A DNA stretch of 45,654 bases from Eubacteriales bacterium (GTDB taxonomy: Bacteria; Bacillota; Clostridia; Lachnospirales; Lachnospiraceae), in the NCBI GenBank assembly GCA_030540255.1, contig JAUNWP010000008.1:1-45654 (forward strand). The letters are read 5' to 3'. The position numbers were made by a program, and so were the translations under genes. The notes beneath the pieces are model-generated. The model saw nothing but the letters and a program-made list of their open reading frames with translations, made no database searches and had not been told where the DNA came from. Positions 9,969 to 19,108 of this stretch are shown here, one piece after another (position 1 is the stretch's first letter; the number at the start of each line of letters is the position of its first letter).

Positions 9969-11249
9969 TTGGATTTTATTACACTAACCAAGTACAGTGG
10001 TAATCTGCCTATCATAAGTCCTATTTTCTCATTTATAGTTAATATAATGGGATACATCATGGACCTTATATTCAAGGCTACATCAACACTCGGATGGACA
10101 AATATAGGTCTGTGTATCATTCTTTTTACAATTGTTACCAGGATATTGATGTTCCCTATGGCATATAATCAGGGAAAGTCATCACGTCTTATGAGCGCTC
10201 TGCAGCCTGAGATCAAGGCTATTCAGAAGAAATATGCAGGCAGACAGGATCAGCAGAGCATGATGCTTCAGCAGGCCGAGATCAAGGCGGTATACGAAAA
10301 GTATGGCGTAAGCATGACCGGCGGATGCGGACAGCTTATTATCCAGATGCCTATCATCTTTGCTTTGTACAGAGTTATCCTTAATATTCCGGCATATGTT
10401 GCATCTGTCAAGATCCCTTTCCAGAATATCGTTGACGCTATCGGCGGAGATGCAGCAATCGACGCAGTCAATAATTTTGCTCACAGCTCCGAAGCTCTTA
10501 CAAAGCTGCTTACTACGGCAAGAATAAGCGGCGGAAATATAGCGACATCGGATAATATTATCGATTTCCTCTATAATCTTGATCCGACTCAGTGGGATCT
10601 CTTTAAAAATGCTTTCTCCGGTGCTGCTGATGCTATTTCAGCAAACTATCCGGTAATCGAGCAGATGAATAATTTCCTCGGCATTAACCTTGCAACCTCA
10701 CCTATGGCATACGGACTTACTTCCGTAAAGGCATGGATCATTCCGGTACTTGCAGGTCTTGCTCAGTTTGCGGCTACCAAGCTTATGTCCAAGACTCAGA
10801 CTCAGGCTATGGAAGGCAACGATCAGATGGCTCAGACTATGAACACCATGAATTATATGATGCCTCTTATGTCTGTTGTATTCTGCTTCTCTTTTGCTTC
10901 AGGTATCGGTGTATACTGGATCGCTTCGTCGGTGCTTATGGGCATACAGCAGTATTTCCTTAATAAGCATTTTGCCAAGACTAATATCGATGATCTTGTT
11001 AAGAAGAATATCGATAAGGCCAATAAGAAGAGAGCTAAGAAGGGGCTTCCTCCTATCGATGAGAAGTCACTCGAGGATGAAGTTAAGAGAGCTCAGGCAA
11101 AGGCTGATGCAATTGAGGCCAAGAAGCAGCAGAAGATCGATAATGCACATGCAGCTATCGAAAAGAATAATGATTATTACGAGCTTACATCTATTGCCGA
11201 CAGAGCAAAGATGGTCGAGCAGTTCAATAATAAAAAGAATCGTAAATAA
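9969..11249 (+). CDS. yidC: Membrane protein insertase YidC/Oxa1 family
   Basis: This integral membrane protein of about 426 residues inserts and folds inner-membrane proteins, with or without SecYEG. The Oxa1 core starts with the TM segment around GWTNIGLCIILFTIVTRILMFP, whose arginine matches the conserved groove arginine of SpoIIIJ-type insertases. Further TM segments and a Lys/Arg/Ala-rich cytoplasmic tail follow. I chose the TTG at 9969 because a good GGGAGG (9955-9960) lies 8 bases upstream; an earlier in-frame TTG at 9951 would lie upstream of that site. No lipobox is visible. It is followed by jag, which encodes its usual RNA-binding partner. Confidence 0.95.
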   Translation: MDFITLTKYSGNLPIISPIFSFIVNIMGYIMDLIFKATSTLGWTNIGLCIILFTIVTRILMFPMAYNQGKSSRLMSALQPEIKAIQKKYAGRQDQQSMMLQQAEIKAVYEKYGVSMTGGCGQLIIQMPIIFALYRVILNIPAYVASVKIPFQNIVDAIGGDAAIDAVNNFAHSSEALTKLLTTARISGGNIATSDNIIDFLYNLDPTQWDLFKNAFSGAADAISANYPVIEQMNNFLGINLATSPMAYGLTSVKAWIIPVLAGLAQFAATKLMSKTQTQAMEGNDQMAQTMNTMNYMMPLMSVVFCFSFASGIGVYWIASSVLMGIQQYFLNKHFAKTNIDDLVKKNIDKANKKRAKKGLPPIDEKSLEDEVKRAQAKADAIEAKKQQKIDNAHAAIEKNNDYYELTSIADRAKMVEQFNNKKNRK

Positions 11250-11266
11250 TAATTTCCGGGGGAATT

Positions 11267-12475
11267 ATGGAAAACAAGAGATATGAGGGTAAGTCTCTCA
11301 ATGAAGCAATAATTGAGGCGAGTATAGACCTCGGTATACAGAGCGCCGATCTGAAATATAAAGTTGTTCAGGAAGGCAGCAAGGGATTTTTGGGATTCGG
11401 TGCCAAGAAGTTTATCATTGAAATAGTTGAGGAGAAGACTTCTGTAAAGGCAGAGAAGCCTAAGGAGAAAAAACAGACAAAGGCTCCGGAAGCCAAGGAA
11501 AAGGCAAAGGAGTTTGCAAAACAGCCTAAGAAGAGCGAAGAAGCAAAGCCTGTTAAGCCTGCAGCTGTTGATAACACAGATAAAAAAGAAAATAAAAGTG
11601 AACAGCATCCGGCAGAGAAGCCTGTGAAAAACTTTGATCGCGAGAACAGAAACAACCGTCGTCAGGGCAAAGAAAACAGAAACGATCGTGATAAGGCAGC
11701 CGGACGCGAAAGAACAGAGAAGAAGAGCTTCGAGGAGAGAGCCAAGGGCGGATATGCCAAGGAAGAAAAGAAGGATGCTCCGCGTAAATATGAGAAGACA
11801 GGAACTGTAACAGGAGATCCTGTCAAGACAGCAGAGGAATTCCTTACAGGACTCTTCAAGAGTATGGAGATGAATATTTCCTATAAGGGAGAGTTCAAGA
11901 GTGAGAATAATGAGCTTACGGTAGATCTTTCCGGTGATGATATGGGAGTTCTTATCGGTAAGAGAGGACAGACTCTGGATGCACTTCAGTATCTTACAAG
12001 TCAGGTGGTAAATAAGCATCAGACAGCTTATATCAGAGTTAAGATAGATACCGAGAACTATCGTGAGCGCAGACGTGAGACTATGGAAACATTGGCTCAG
12101 AATATTGCTCAGAAGGTTAAGAGAACTCATAAGCCTGTCGCTCTCGAGCCTATGAATCCTTATGAGAGACGTATAATTCATTCTATACTTCAGAATGAGA
12201 AGGATATTATAACAAGATCCGAGGGTGTAGAGCCTTACAGACATGTTATAGTATGCCCGGCAAAAAAGAACAGAAGAAGCTTTGATAAGACTTCCGAGAA
12301 ACAGATTGAGAAATTAACAGAAACTCAGAAAAATCCGGAAGTTATCAACAAGGATGCCGATAAGGCAGAGACTGAACTCAAGGATCAGGTAAATGTCAGC
12401 GAGACAATTACCGAGGTAAGTGAGGCAGTTGTTGAGACAAAGACAGAGATCACTGTTAATGAGACAGAGGCTTAA
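11267..12475 (+). CDS. jag: Jag/KhpB-type RNA-binding protein (Jag_N, KH, R3H)
   Basis: This is a 402-residue protein of the Jag/KhpB family, which binds RNA and influences cell elongation and division. The N-terminal Jag_N domain covers about residues 1-55 (GSKGFLGFGAKKF). A long, low-complexity Lys/Glu/Ala-rich linker runs to about 180. The KH domain has the GDDMGVLIGKRGQTLDALQYL loop, and the R3H domain contains the R-x3-H segment ERRIIHSILQ. An acidic Glu/Thr/Val-rich tail follows R3H. It lies 17 bases after yidC with GGGGGA upstream of the ATG. Confidence 0.93.
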   Translation: MENKRYEGKSLNEAIIEASIDLGIQSADLKYKVVQEGSKGFLGFGAKKFIIEIVEEKTSVKAEKPKEKKQTKAPEAKEKAKEFAKQPKKSEEAKPVKPAAVDNTDKKENKSEQHPAEKPVKNFDRENRNNRRQGKENRNDRDKAAGRERTEKKSFEERAKGGYAKEEKKDAPRKYEKTGTVTGDPVKTAEEFLTGLFKSMEMNISYKGEFKSENNELTVDLSGDDMGVLIGKRGQTLDALQYLTSQVVNKHQTAYIRVKIDTENYRERRRETMETLAQNIAQKVKRTHKPVALEPMNPYERRIIHSILQNEKDIITRSEGVEPYRHVIVCPAKKNRRSFDKTSEKQIEKLTETQKNPEVINKDADKAETELKDQVNVSETITEVSEAVVETKTEITVNETEA

Positions 12476-12496
12476 AGCCTGATTTAAGCATAAGAC

Positions 12497-12528
12497 AAAG
12501 GAGGATCGTTAAAACGGTTCTCCTTTTT
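12497..12528 (+). terminator. Intrinsic terminator after jag
   Basis: A 12-bp stem (12497-12508 with 12515-12526, including two G-U pairs) is followed by T residues. It closes the rpmH-to-jag operon and separates it from mnmG. Confidence 0.85.
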
Positions 12529-12561
12529 AGTTTCGTTATTGTTCTAAATAAATATAGATTG

Positions 12562-12570
12562 TGGTAAAAT
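12562..12570 (+). promoter_or_regulatory. Extended -10 promoter abutting the mnmG start codon
   Basis: TGG-TAAAAT (12562-12570) is an extended -10 element ending 7 bases before the mnmG ATG, so transcription should begin at or next to the start codon. The -35 region is weak (TTCTAA at 12542-12547, 17-base spacing). Because no Shine-Dalgarno is visible, the transcript may be leaderless. Confidence 0.45.
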
Positions 12571-12577
12571 GTGAGCC

Positions 12578-14476
12578 ATGAATATTTGCGCAGAAGAAAA
12601 TTATGACATAGCAGTTATCGGAGCAGGCCATGCGGGCTGCGAAGCAGCGCTTGCATCGGCAAGACTCGGACTTAAAACAGTAATATTTACAGTAAGTGCG
12701 GACAGTATTGCACTCATGCCTTGTAATCCAAATATAGGAGGAACATCAAAAGGGCATCTGGTATGTGAGCTTGATGCGCTCGGCGGTGAGATGGGAAAAA
12801 ATACCGATAAGGCATTTATACAATCCAAGATCATCAACAGCTCCAAGGGACCGGCGGTACACAGCTTAAGAGCTCAGGCAGATAAACAGGTATATACCTA
12901 CGAGATGCGTAAGACTCTTGAGAATACTCCGGGACTTTATATCAAGCAGGCAGAGGTATGTAATATACTTACTGAAAAGGATGAGAACGGAAGTTTATGC
13001 GTTTCGGCGGTAGAAACTCTCGCGGGCACAAGATACAACTGCCGCAGGGCAGTATTGTGTACCGGAGTATATCTGAATGCGAGATGCATTTACGGCGATG
13101 TGAGCGAATATACCGGTCCTAACGGTCTTAAGGCTGCCAATCACCTTACGGCATCACTTATGGAGCTTGGACTTCCCGTAAGGAGATTCAAGACAGGAAC
13201 TCCTGCAAGAGTAGACGGCAGGAGCCTTGATTACAGTAAGATGGAAGTTCAGAAGGGTGACGATTTTATCAGACCTTTCTCATTTTCAAATGAGCCGGAG
13301 GATATAGAGAGAGAGCAGGCGGATTGCTGGCTCACCTATACCAATAATAAGACTCATGAAATGATCAGAGACAATATCTCAAGATCACCCTTGTTCTCCG
13401 GTGAGATAAAGGGAACCGGACCGAGATATTGCCCTTCTATCGAAGACAAGGTGATGAAATTCCCGGATAAGGAGCGTCATCAGATATTTGCAGAGCCTGA
13501 GGGCTTATATACCAACGAGATATATATGTCCGGAATGAGCTCGTCTCTTCCTTATGATGTGCAGTATGCAATGATAAGGACATTGCCGGGATTTGAGCAT
13601 GCCGAAATAGTAAGAAATGCATATGCCATAGAATATGACTGTCTTGATGCTACCTGTCTTAAGGCTACTCTTGAGACCAAGAAGATAAAGGGACTTTACT
13701 CAGGAGGACAGATAAACGGTTCTTCGGGATATGAGGAGGCTGCAGTACAGGGCTTTATGGCAGGCTTAAATGCGGCTTTATCGGCACTCGGAAGAGAAGA
13801 ACTGGTATTAGACAGATCCGAGGCTTATATAGGTGTGCTTATAGACGATCTTGTTACGAAGGAATCTACCGAGCCGTATAGAATGATGACTTCGAGAGCA
13901 GAGTACAGATTGCTGTTAAGACAGGATAATGCCGATATAAGACTGCGTAAGATAGGACATGATATCGGACTTGTCAGCGACGAGGAATATAATAAGTTCC
14001 TGCGTAAGGAAGAAGAGATAGCAGCTGAGATCGCCAGGGTGAGAAAGACTACGATAGGCGTTGATGAGTATATCAACAGCTTCCTCAGAGAGCATAATTC
14101 ATCGGAGCTTAAGGACGGACACGGAGTCACTCTCGAGAGCCTTATAAAGCGCCCGGAGCTCGATTATGAATGCTTGTCAAAGATAGATCCGGCAAGACCG
14201 AAGCTTTCATGGAGAGTCAGGGAACAGGTCAACATACAGATAAAATACGAGGGATATATAGATAAGCAGAAGCAGCAGGTAGAGCATTTTAAAAAGCTTG
14301 AAAAGAGACTTATTCCGGCAGATATCGATTATGATACTATGCAGGGGCTGAGGATAGAAGCAAGACAAAAGCTATCAAAGATAAGACCGGCAAATATAGG
14401 TCAGGCAAGCAGGATATCCGGAGTTTCACCTGCCGATATCTCTGTTTTACTCGTATACCTTGAGAGAGAAAGATAA
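12578..14476 (+). CDS. mnmG: tRNA uridine-5-carboxymethylaminomethyl modification enzyme MnmG (GidA)
   Basis: This is a 632-residue FAD-dependent enzyme that works with MnmE to install carboxymethylaminomethyl groups on wobble uridine 34 of several tRNAs. The FAD-binding motif [12 protein letters not shown] begins near residue 16. The GidA signatures [13 protein letters not shown] and the [12 protein letters not shown] region follow. The C-terminal helical tRNA/MnmE-binding domain ends with [17 protein letters not shown]. The ATG at 12578 has no recognisable ribosome-binding site and follows a -10-like element by 7 bases. It overlaps the rsmG upstream region closely (1 base gap to the rsmG ATG). 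Confidence 0.96.
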   Translation: MNICAEENYDIAVIGAGHAGCEAALASARLGLKTVIFTVSADSIALMPCNPNIGGTSKGHLVCELDALGGEMGKNTDKAFIQSKIINSSKGPAVHSLRAQADKQVYTYEMRKTLENTPGLYIKQAEVCNILTEKDENGSLCVSAVETLAGTRYNCRRAVLCTGVYLNARCIYGDVSEYTGPNGLKAANHLTASLMELGLPVRRFKTGTPARVDGRSLDYSKMEVQKGDDFIRPFSFSNEPEDIEREQADCWLTYTNNKTHEMIRDNISRSPLFSGEIKGTGPRYCPSIEDKVMKFPDKERHQIFAEPEGLYTNEIYMSGMSSSLPYDVQYAMIRTLPGFEHAEIVRNAYAIEYDCLDATCLKATLETKKIKGLYSGGQINGSSGYEEAAVQGFMAGLNAALSALGREELVLDRSEAYIGVLIDDLVTKESTEPYRMMTSRAEYRLLLRQDNADIRLRKIGHDIGLVSDEEYNKFLRKEEEIAAEIARVRKTTIGVDEYINSFLREHNSSELKDGHGVTLESLIKRPELDYECLSKIDPARPKLSWRVREQVNIQIKYEGYIDKQKQQVEHFKKLEKRLIPADIDYDTMQGLRIEARQKLSKIRPANIGQASRISGVSPADISVLLVYLERER

Positions 14477-14477
14477 T

Positions 14478-15221
14478 ATGACAGAAAATTTTAAGTTAAA
14501 GCTTATCGAAGGCTGCAAAAAGCTCGGACTTGAGCTTGATGAGCTTAAGGCAGAAAAACTCTATAGATATTATGAGCTTGTGGTTGAGAAAAATAAGTTT
14601 ATGAATCTTACCGCAATTACCGAGGAAGATGAATTCATAAGCAAGCATTTTGTTGATTCGCTGAGTATTATTAAGGCTCCGAATCTGAAAGATGAGCTTA
14701 CTCAAGCGAAAGGAATTAAACTCATAGATGTGGGAACAGGTGCAGGATTTCCGGGAATGGTGCTTAAGATAGTATTTCCGTCTCTTAAGATCACTTTGTT
14801 TGATTCGCTTAAGAAGAGACTCAATTTCCTTGATGAGGTCATAGCAGAGCTTAGGCTTAAGGATATAGAGACTCTTCACGGAAGAGCGGAGGATTACGGC
14901 AATAACAAGCTATACAGAGAAAAATATGATATCTGTGTCTCGAGAGCGGTTGCAAATATGTCCGCACTATCGGAATATTGCCTGCCTTTTGTTAAGCCCG
15001 ACGGTTTGTTTGTGGCATACAAGTCCGGAGGATCGCATTCAGAGATAAGAGATGCATCAAAGGCAATAAAGATCCTGGGCGGAAATATAGAAGATATACA
15101 GGATTTTATGCTTCCGGATTCAGACATAGAGAGAAGTATGGTAAGCGTCAGAAAGATCAAAAAGACTCCGGCTCAGTATCCGAGAAAGGCCGGAACACCG
15201 GCAAAGGAGCCCATCAAATAA
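14478..15221 (+). CDS. rsmG: 16S rRNA m7G527 methyltransferase RsmG (GidB)
   Basis: This 247-residue SAM-dependent methyltransferase modifies G527 of 16S rRNA (E. coli numbering). The SAM-binding motif LIDVGTGAGFPGMVLKI and the family segment around CVSRAVANMSALSEYCLPF are clear. The ATG at 14478 follows the mnmG stop codon by one base, with GAGAGAGAAAG upstream within mnmG; an in-frame TTG at 14460 is less likely. The two genes are probably translationally coupled. Confidence 0.95.
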   Translation: MTENFKLKLIEGCKKLGLELDELKAEKLYRYYELVVEKNKFMNLTAITEEDEFISKHFVDSLSIIKAPNLKDELTQAKGIKLIDVGTGAGFPGMVLKIVFPSLKITLFDSLKKRLNFLDEVIAELRLKDIETLHGRAEDYGNNKLYREKYDICVSRAVANMSALSEYCLPFVKPDGLFVAYKSGGSHSEIRDASKAIKILGGNIEDIQDFMLPDSDIERSMVSVRKIKKTPAQYPRKAGTPAKEPIK

Positions 15222-15226
15222 ATATC

Positions 15227-16642
15227 ATGAGTTTTACAGACGATAAAAAAACAGAGACTATAGCGGCTATTTCTTCGGGAATGACCAAGTCGGGTATAGG
15301 TATAATCAGAGTATCCGGGCCGGAGAGCAGGGCAGTAGTTGAGAAGATTTTCCGTTCAAAAAGCGGAAAGGAGATCAAACTCACTAAGCCATCGCATATC
15401 TATTACGGATATATCGGTAGTGTTTCACGTGAAACATACGATGAGGTGCTTGTGCTGAATATGCCGGCACCTCATTCATTTACAGGAGAGGATGTAGTCG
15501 AGATAGATTGTCACGGCGGCATACTTGTAATGAGACGAGCACTTGAAGCTGTTATTGAGGCAGGAGCAAGAAATGCGGAACCGGGGGAATTTACAAAGAG
15601 AGCGTTTTTAAACGGACGTATAGATCTTTCTCAGGCGGAAGCTATCATAGATCTTATCAATGCCGAAAATGATAATGCAATAAGAAACTCCTTTGAGCAG
15701 TTAAGGGGAAGTTTGTCTTCGGAGATAGTGAAGCTTCGTTCTGATATACTTGAAAGAAGTGCTTATATTGAGGCGGCTCTTGATGATCCGGAGCATTACA
15801 GTCTGGACGGATATGCCGAGGTGATAAGGGAAGCTGCTTACGGATGGAAGGACGAACTTACAGGACTTATAGACAGCTTTGACAGAGGCAGGATAATAGG
15901 AAACGGTATAAAGACTGCAATAATAGGTAAGCCTAATGCCGGAAAATCTTCGCTCATGAATGCGATACTCGGAAAAGAAAGAGCTATCGTCACAATGATA
16001 CCCGGTACTACCAGAGATACCATAAGCGAAAATATTTCCTTCGGAAATATCAATCTCAGACTGACCGATACGGCAGGTATAAGAGAGAGCGATGATGTTA
16101 TAGAACAGATGGGAGTCGACAAAGCACTTGAGAATGCCGAAGATGCAGATCTGATTCTTTATGTTATAGACGGAACAGCAGAGTTCGACGAAGAAGAAAG
16201 AAAAATAGCGGAAATGGTTCTGTCGAAAAAAGCTCATACGATATGTGTGATCAATAAAACTGACGCTGCGGATGAGAAGAATATCGAAGATATTATCGCA
16301 GGGCTTATGCAAGTCAATGTTAATGCAGACACAGTGGTTATCTCGGCTAAGGAAGGCATCGGAATAAACGAAATGTATAAAAAAATAGAAGCTGCCTTTG
16401 ATATGGGAGAGATATCTGAGAATGAAGGAGTGATAGTAAGCTCGGTAAGACATCTGGAACTGCTTAAGAATACCAGGTCATCGATCGAAGCACTGATAGT
16501 TTCGGCAGAATCCGGAATGCCTGAGGATTTCTATACTGTCGATATGATGGACGCATATCATGCGCTGGGACAGATCATAGGAGAAGAAACAGAAGAAGAT
16601 CTGATAAACGAGATCTTTTCAAAATTCTGTATGGGAAAATAA
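15227..16642 (+). CDS. mnmE: tRNA modification GTPase MnmE (TrmE)
   Basis: This 471-residue GTPase partners MnmG in wobble-uridine modification. An N-terminal tetrahydrofolate-binding domain covers about residues 1-120. A helical domain is interrupted by the G domain with G1 GKPNAGKSS, the GTTRDT switch, DTAGIRE and NKTD. The C-terminus ends in FCMGK, matching the family's C-x-G-K, where the cysteine is functionally important. It starts 5 bases after rsmG. In B. subtilis mnmE precedes mnmG; here it follows rsmG. A perfect parS site lies inside its coding sequence. Confidence 0.96.
   Translation: MSFTDDKKTETIAAISSGMTKSGIGIIRVSGPESRAVVEKIFRSKSGKEIKLTKPSHIYYGYIGSVSRETYDEVLVLNMPAPHSFTGEDVVEIDCHGGILVMRRALEAVIEAGARNAEPGEFTKRAFLNGRIDLSQAEAIIDLINAENDNAIRNSFEQLRGSLSSEIVKLRSDILERSAYIEAALDDPEHYSLDGYAEVIREAAYGWKDELTGLIDSFDRGRIIGNGIKTAIIGKPNAGKSSLMNAILGKERAIVTMIPGTTRDTISENISFGNINLRLTDTAGIRESDDVIEQMGVDKALENAEDADLILYVIDGTAEFDEEERKIAEMVLSKKAHTICVINKTDAADEKNIEDIIAGLMQVNVNADTVVISAKEGIGINEMYKKIEAAFDMGEISENEGVIVSSVRHLELLKNTRSSIEALIVSAESGMPEDFYTVDMMDAYHALGQIIGEETEEDLINEIFSKFCMGK
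15421..15436. promoter_or_regulatory. parS: parS centromere site 1 (inside mnmE)
   Basis: TGTTTCACGTGAAACA is a perfect 16-bp palindrome identical to the B. subtilis parS consensus bound by ParB/Spo0J. It lies in frame in mnmE, encoding Val-Ser-Arg-Glu-Thr, and about 1.4 kb before parA. Confidence 0.97.
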
Positions 16643-16666
16643 GGGTTTTAAGGATATTTTGCAAGA

Positions 16667-16698
16667 AAAGCGGTGAGATAAAAAAATCTTACCGCTTT
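16667..16698 (+). terminator. Intrinsic terminator after mnmE
   Basis: A 13-bp stem (16667-16679 with 16686-16698, one G-U pair) encloses an A-rich loop and is followed by a T-rich run. It ends the mnmG-rsmG-mnmE operon. Confidence 0.85.
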
Positions 16699-16821
16699 CT
16701 TATCTTTACAGCTTTTTTCTTTTAATATAGCTGATAATATGGTAAAGTATCGTTGCACCGATCATCGGCGGATATTCGCATTGATATAAGGAGCCGATCA
16801 TAATCTAAAGTCAGATGCGTA

Positions 16822-16839
16822 ATTAAATATATATTTAAT
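16822..16839. other. 18-bp AT palindrome upstream of parA
   Basis: ATTAAATATATATTTAAT is a perfect palindrome of only A and T, directly ahead of the parA ribosome-binding site (TTGGGGGAAG). It may be part of the parA promoter or a control site. AT-only palindromes also arise by chance, so this is weak. Confidence 0.3.
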
Positions 16840-16852
16840 AATTGGGGGAAGC

Positions 16853-17614
16853 ATGTCAAAGGTCATAGCACTTACAAATCAGAAGGGCGGAGTAGGAAAA
16901 ACAACAACAGCGATAAATCTTGCAGCCGCACTCGGTGAAGCATCACAAAAAATACTGGTAATTGACTTCGATCCTCAGGGGAATGCAACAAGCGGACTCA
17001 TCTCAGAACTTCCGGAAGGAAAGGCCACCGTATATGATCTGATATGCGGAAATGTCAAGGCTAAGGAATGCATTATAGAAAATGTTGCCGAGGGAGTGGA
17101 TCTGATACCGGCTGATGTAGATCTTTCGGGAGCAGAAGTGGAACTTCTTGATTCGGAAAAACAGCAGACCGCACTTAAGGACGCAATTAAAAACATCAGG
17201 AAGAACTATGACTATGTGTTTATCGATTGTCCGCCGTCTATAGGAATACTTACGATCAACGGTCTTGTCGCTTCGGATACAGCCATGATACCTGTACAGA
17301 CAGAGTATTTTGCTCTTGAGGGACTTAACCAGGTGCTTAATACCATAGAGATGGTAAGACAGAAGCTGAATCACAAGCTTAAGGTCGAAGGAATAGTGTT
17401 TACTATGTATGATGTCAGGACAAAGCTGAGCGAGGAGGTCGTAGCTTCGGTAAAGGCAAGTCTCAATGAGTATATCTTCGATAGCTTCATACCGAGAAAT
17501 ATAAGACTTGCCGAAGCTCCTTCATACGGAGAACCTATAACCACCTATGATTCCGGTTCAAGGGGAGCGGAGAGCTACAGACTGCTTGCAGCAGAGCTGA
17601 TGAATAAGAATTAA
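16853..17614 (+). CDS. parA: Chromosome-partitioning ATPase ParA (Soj)
   Basis: This is a 253-residue deviant-Walker ATPase that, with ParB and parS, segregates origins and in Bacillus modulates DnaA. The deviant Walker A KGGVGKTTTA starts at residue 11, with its signature lysine, and the Walker B-like segment YVFIDCPPSIG follows. It has its own 210-base upstream region after a terminator, and parB begins 15 bases downstream. Confidence 0.97.
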   Translation: MSKVIALTNQKGGVGKTTTAINLAAALGEASQKILVIDFDPQGNATSGLISELPEGKATVYDLICGNVKAKECIIENVAEGVDLIPADVDLSGAEVELLDSEKQQTALKDAIKNIRKNYDYVFIDCPPSIGILTINGLVASDTAMIPVQTEYFALEGLNQVLNTIEMVRQKLNHKLKVEGIVFTMYDVRTKLSEEVVASVKASLNEYIFDSFIPRNIRLAEAPSYGEPITTYDSGSRGAESYRLLAAELMNKN

Positions 17615-17629
17615 GCTTGGGAGAATACA

Positions 17630-18571
17630 ATGGCAAAAAAAGGATTGGGAAGAGGACTCGGAGCTATCTTCGGAGAAGAGACCGTAGCGGCAGCTGCGGA
17701 AACCAGACAGATAAAAAATACGGCTGCACGCAAGCGCAGCGGTGAAACATTATCACCCGGTGATGCCGATGTTTCACGTGAAACATCCAAAATAAAGCTG
17801 TCTCTTATAGAGCCTAACGCAGAACAGCCGAGAAAAGCGTTTGATGACGAAAGTCTTAATGAGCTGGCGGCATCAATCAAAGAACATGGCGTGATACAGC
17901 CGATAATCGTTAAAAAGACCGGAAAGACCTACAAGATAATAGTAGGAGAGAGAAGATGGAGAGCTGCAAGGATAGCAGGACTTAAGGAAATACCTGCGAT
18001 CGTAAGAGATCTGGATGACAGAGAGACCGCAGAGATCGCTCTTATAGAAAATATCCAGAGAGAAAACTTAAACAGCGTTGAAGAAGCCAAGGCATATCGC
18101 TCGCTTATCGAGGATTTTGATCTGACACAGGAGGAGCTTTCAAAGCGCGTATCGAAGAGCAGAACCACGATCACAAACAGTTTGAGATTATTGCAGCTGG
18201 ATGACGATATACTGGAGCTCATCGAAAGTGACCAGTTAAGCGCCGGACATGCGAGAGCAATATTGTCAATTAACGGTAAAAGGGCTCAGTATAAGGCTGC
18301 GAGAGAAACAGTAAACGGCAAGCTGAGCGTGAGAGAGACAGAGAAATTAGCCAAGAGATATAATAATCCGAGACCGGAAAACAGAACTTCGGCAGAAAAG
18401 GAGCAGGATCCGTATATCGAGGCGCTTGCTGATGAATTGAGTGAGAAGATGAGATATAAGGTAAAAATAGTTCAGCGTTCCAAAGACAAGGGTAAGCTTG
18501 AGATAGAGTTTAATTCGCAGGAAGAGCTGGAGGCCATTACAGACAGAATCAGAGCCATCCGTGAATTCTGA
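17630..18571 (+). CDS. parB: Chromosome-partitioning protein ParB (Spo0J)
   Basis: This is a 313-residue parS-binding protein and CTP-dependent clamp. The ParB N-domain contains the GERRWRA motif, part of the CTP-binding pocket, and the ENIQREN segment. The HTH is around LTQEELSKRVSKSRTTITNSLRLL, and a C-terminal dimerisation region follows. The N-terminal 60 residues are a variable basic segment. A perfect parS site lies inside the coding sequence at 17770-17785. Confidence 0.97.
   Translation: MAKKGLGRGLGAIFGEETVAAAAETRQIKNTAARKRSGETLSPGDADVSRETSKIKLSLIEPNAEQPRKAFDDESLNELAASIKEHGVIQPIIVKKTGKTYKIIVGERRWRAARIAGLKEIPAIVRDLDDRETAEIALIENIQRENLNSVEEAKAYRSLIEDFDLTQEELSKRVSKSRTTITNSLRLLQLDDDILELIESDQLSAGHARAILSINGKRAQYKAARETVNGKLSVRETEKLAKRYNNPRPENRTSAEKEQDPYIEALADELSEKMRYKVKIVQRSKDKGKLEIEFNSQEELEAITDRIRAIREF
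17770..17785. promoter_or_regulatory. parS: parS centromere site 2 (inside parB)
   Basis: A second perfect TGTTTCACGTGAAACA lies in the N-terminal coding part of parB, again read as Val-Ser-Arg-Glu-Thr. Binding here could allow ParB to influence its own expression. Confidence 0.97.
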
Positions 18572-18614
18572 CGGTAAGCTTATAAATAAACTCAGAAATA
18601 CAGCGAGGTAGAGT

Positions 18615-19106
18615 ATGGAACAAATGAGTATAGAACTTATTGCCGCATTGATTGCGGTGGCAATAAGCGTGATAAGCATGATCATTGCTTTTGTTGCGAT
18701 AGTAAGATATAAGACGGTTTACAGGCAGTATGATATGTTCATGCGTGGAAGAGATGCAGAAAGTCTTGAAGATCTTATACTGGATGAAAAGGAACGTATA
18801 GATAAACTTGAGGCTGAGGATATCGCAAACAAGGAAGTAATGCGTGCAATGAACCGCAACATAAGAGCTTCTTATCAGAAAATGGGAATAGTACATTATG
18901 ATGCGTTTGAAGGCATGGGAGGAAAGATATCTTTTGCAATGGCTCTTCTGGATTACACCAATTCGGGGCTTATCATAAACTGCATGCACGGAGCAAACGG
19001 ATGCTTCCTGTATGTCAAGGATGTTGAGGCAGGAGCGACCGACGTACAGTTGGGTACAGAGGAAAAGGGAGCTCTCGAGAGAGCACTCGGTTATGTTAAG
19101 GACTAA
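18615..19106 (+). CDS. DUF4446 family membrane protein
   Basis: This 163-residue protein has one N-terminal transmembrane helix (about residues 7-28), a short coiled-coil-like stretch (about 50-75) and a C-terminal domain with SYQKMGIVHYDAFEGMGGKISFAMALLD. That segment is characteristic of DUF4446, a family often found downstream of parB in Clostridia. The function is unknown. The position suggests a link to chromosome organisation or the cell envelope, by context only. The stop codon is 2 bases before the next ATG, so the two genes are probably coupled. Confidence 0.85.
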   Translation: MEQMSIELIAALIAVAISVISMIIAFVAIVRYKTVYRQYDMFMRGRDAESLEDLILDEKERIDKLEAEDIANKEVMRAMNRNIRASYQKMGIVHYDAFEGMGGKISFAMALLDYTNSGLIINCMHGANGCFLYVKDVEAGATDVQLGTEEKGALERALGYVKD

Positions 19107-19108
19107 GC

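Noticed and set aside
11177..12244. A 355-codon minus-strand open frame opposite jag
   Set aside because: jag is clear on the plus strand with its KH and R3H domains. The antisense product is Leu/Ser/Cys-rich with no domain.
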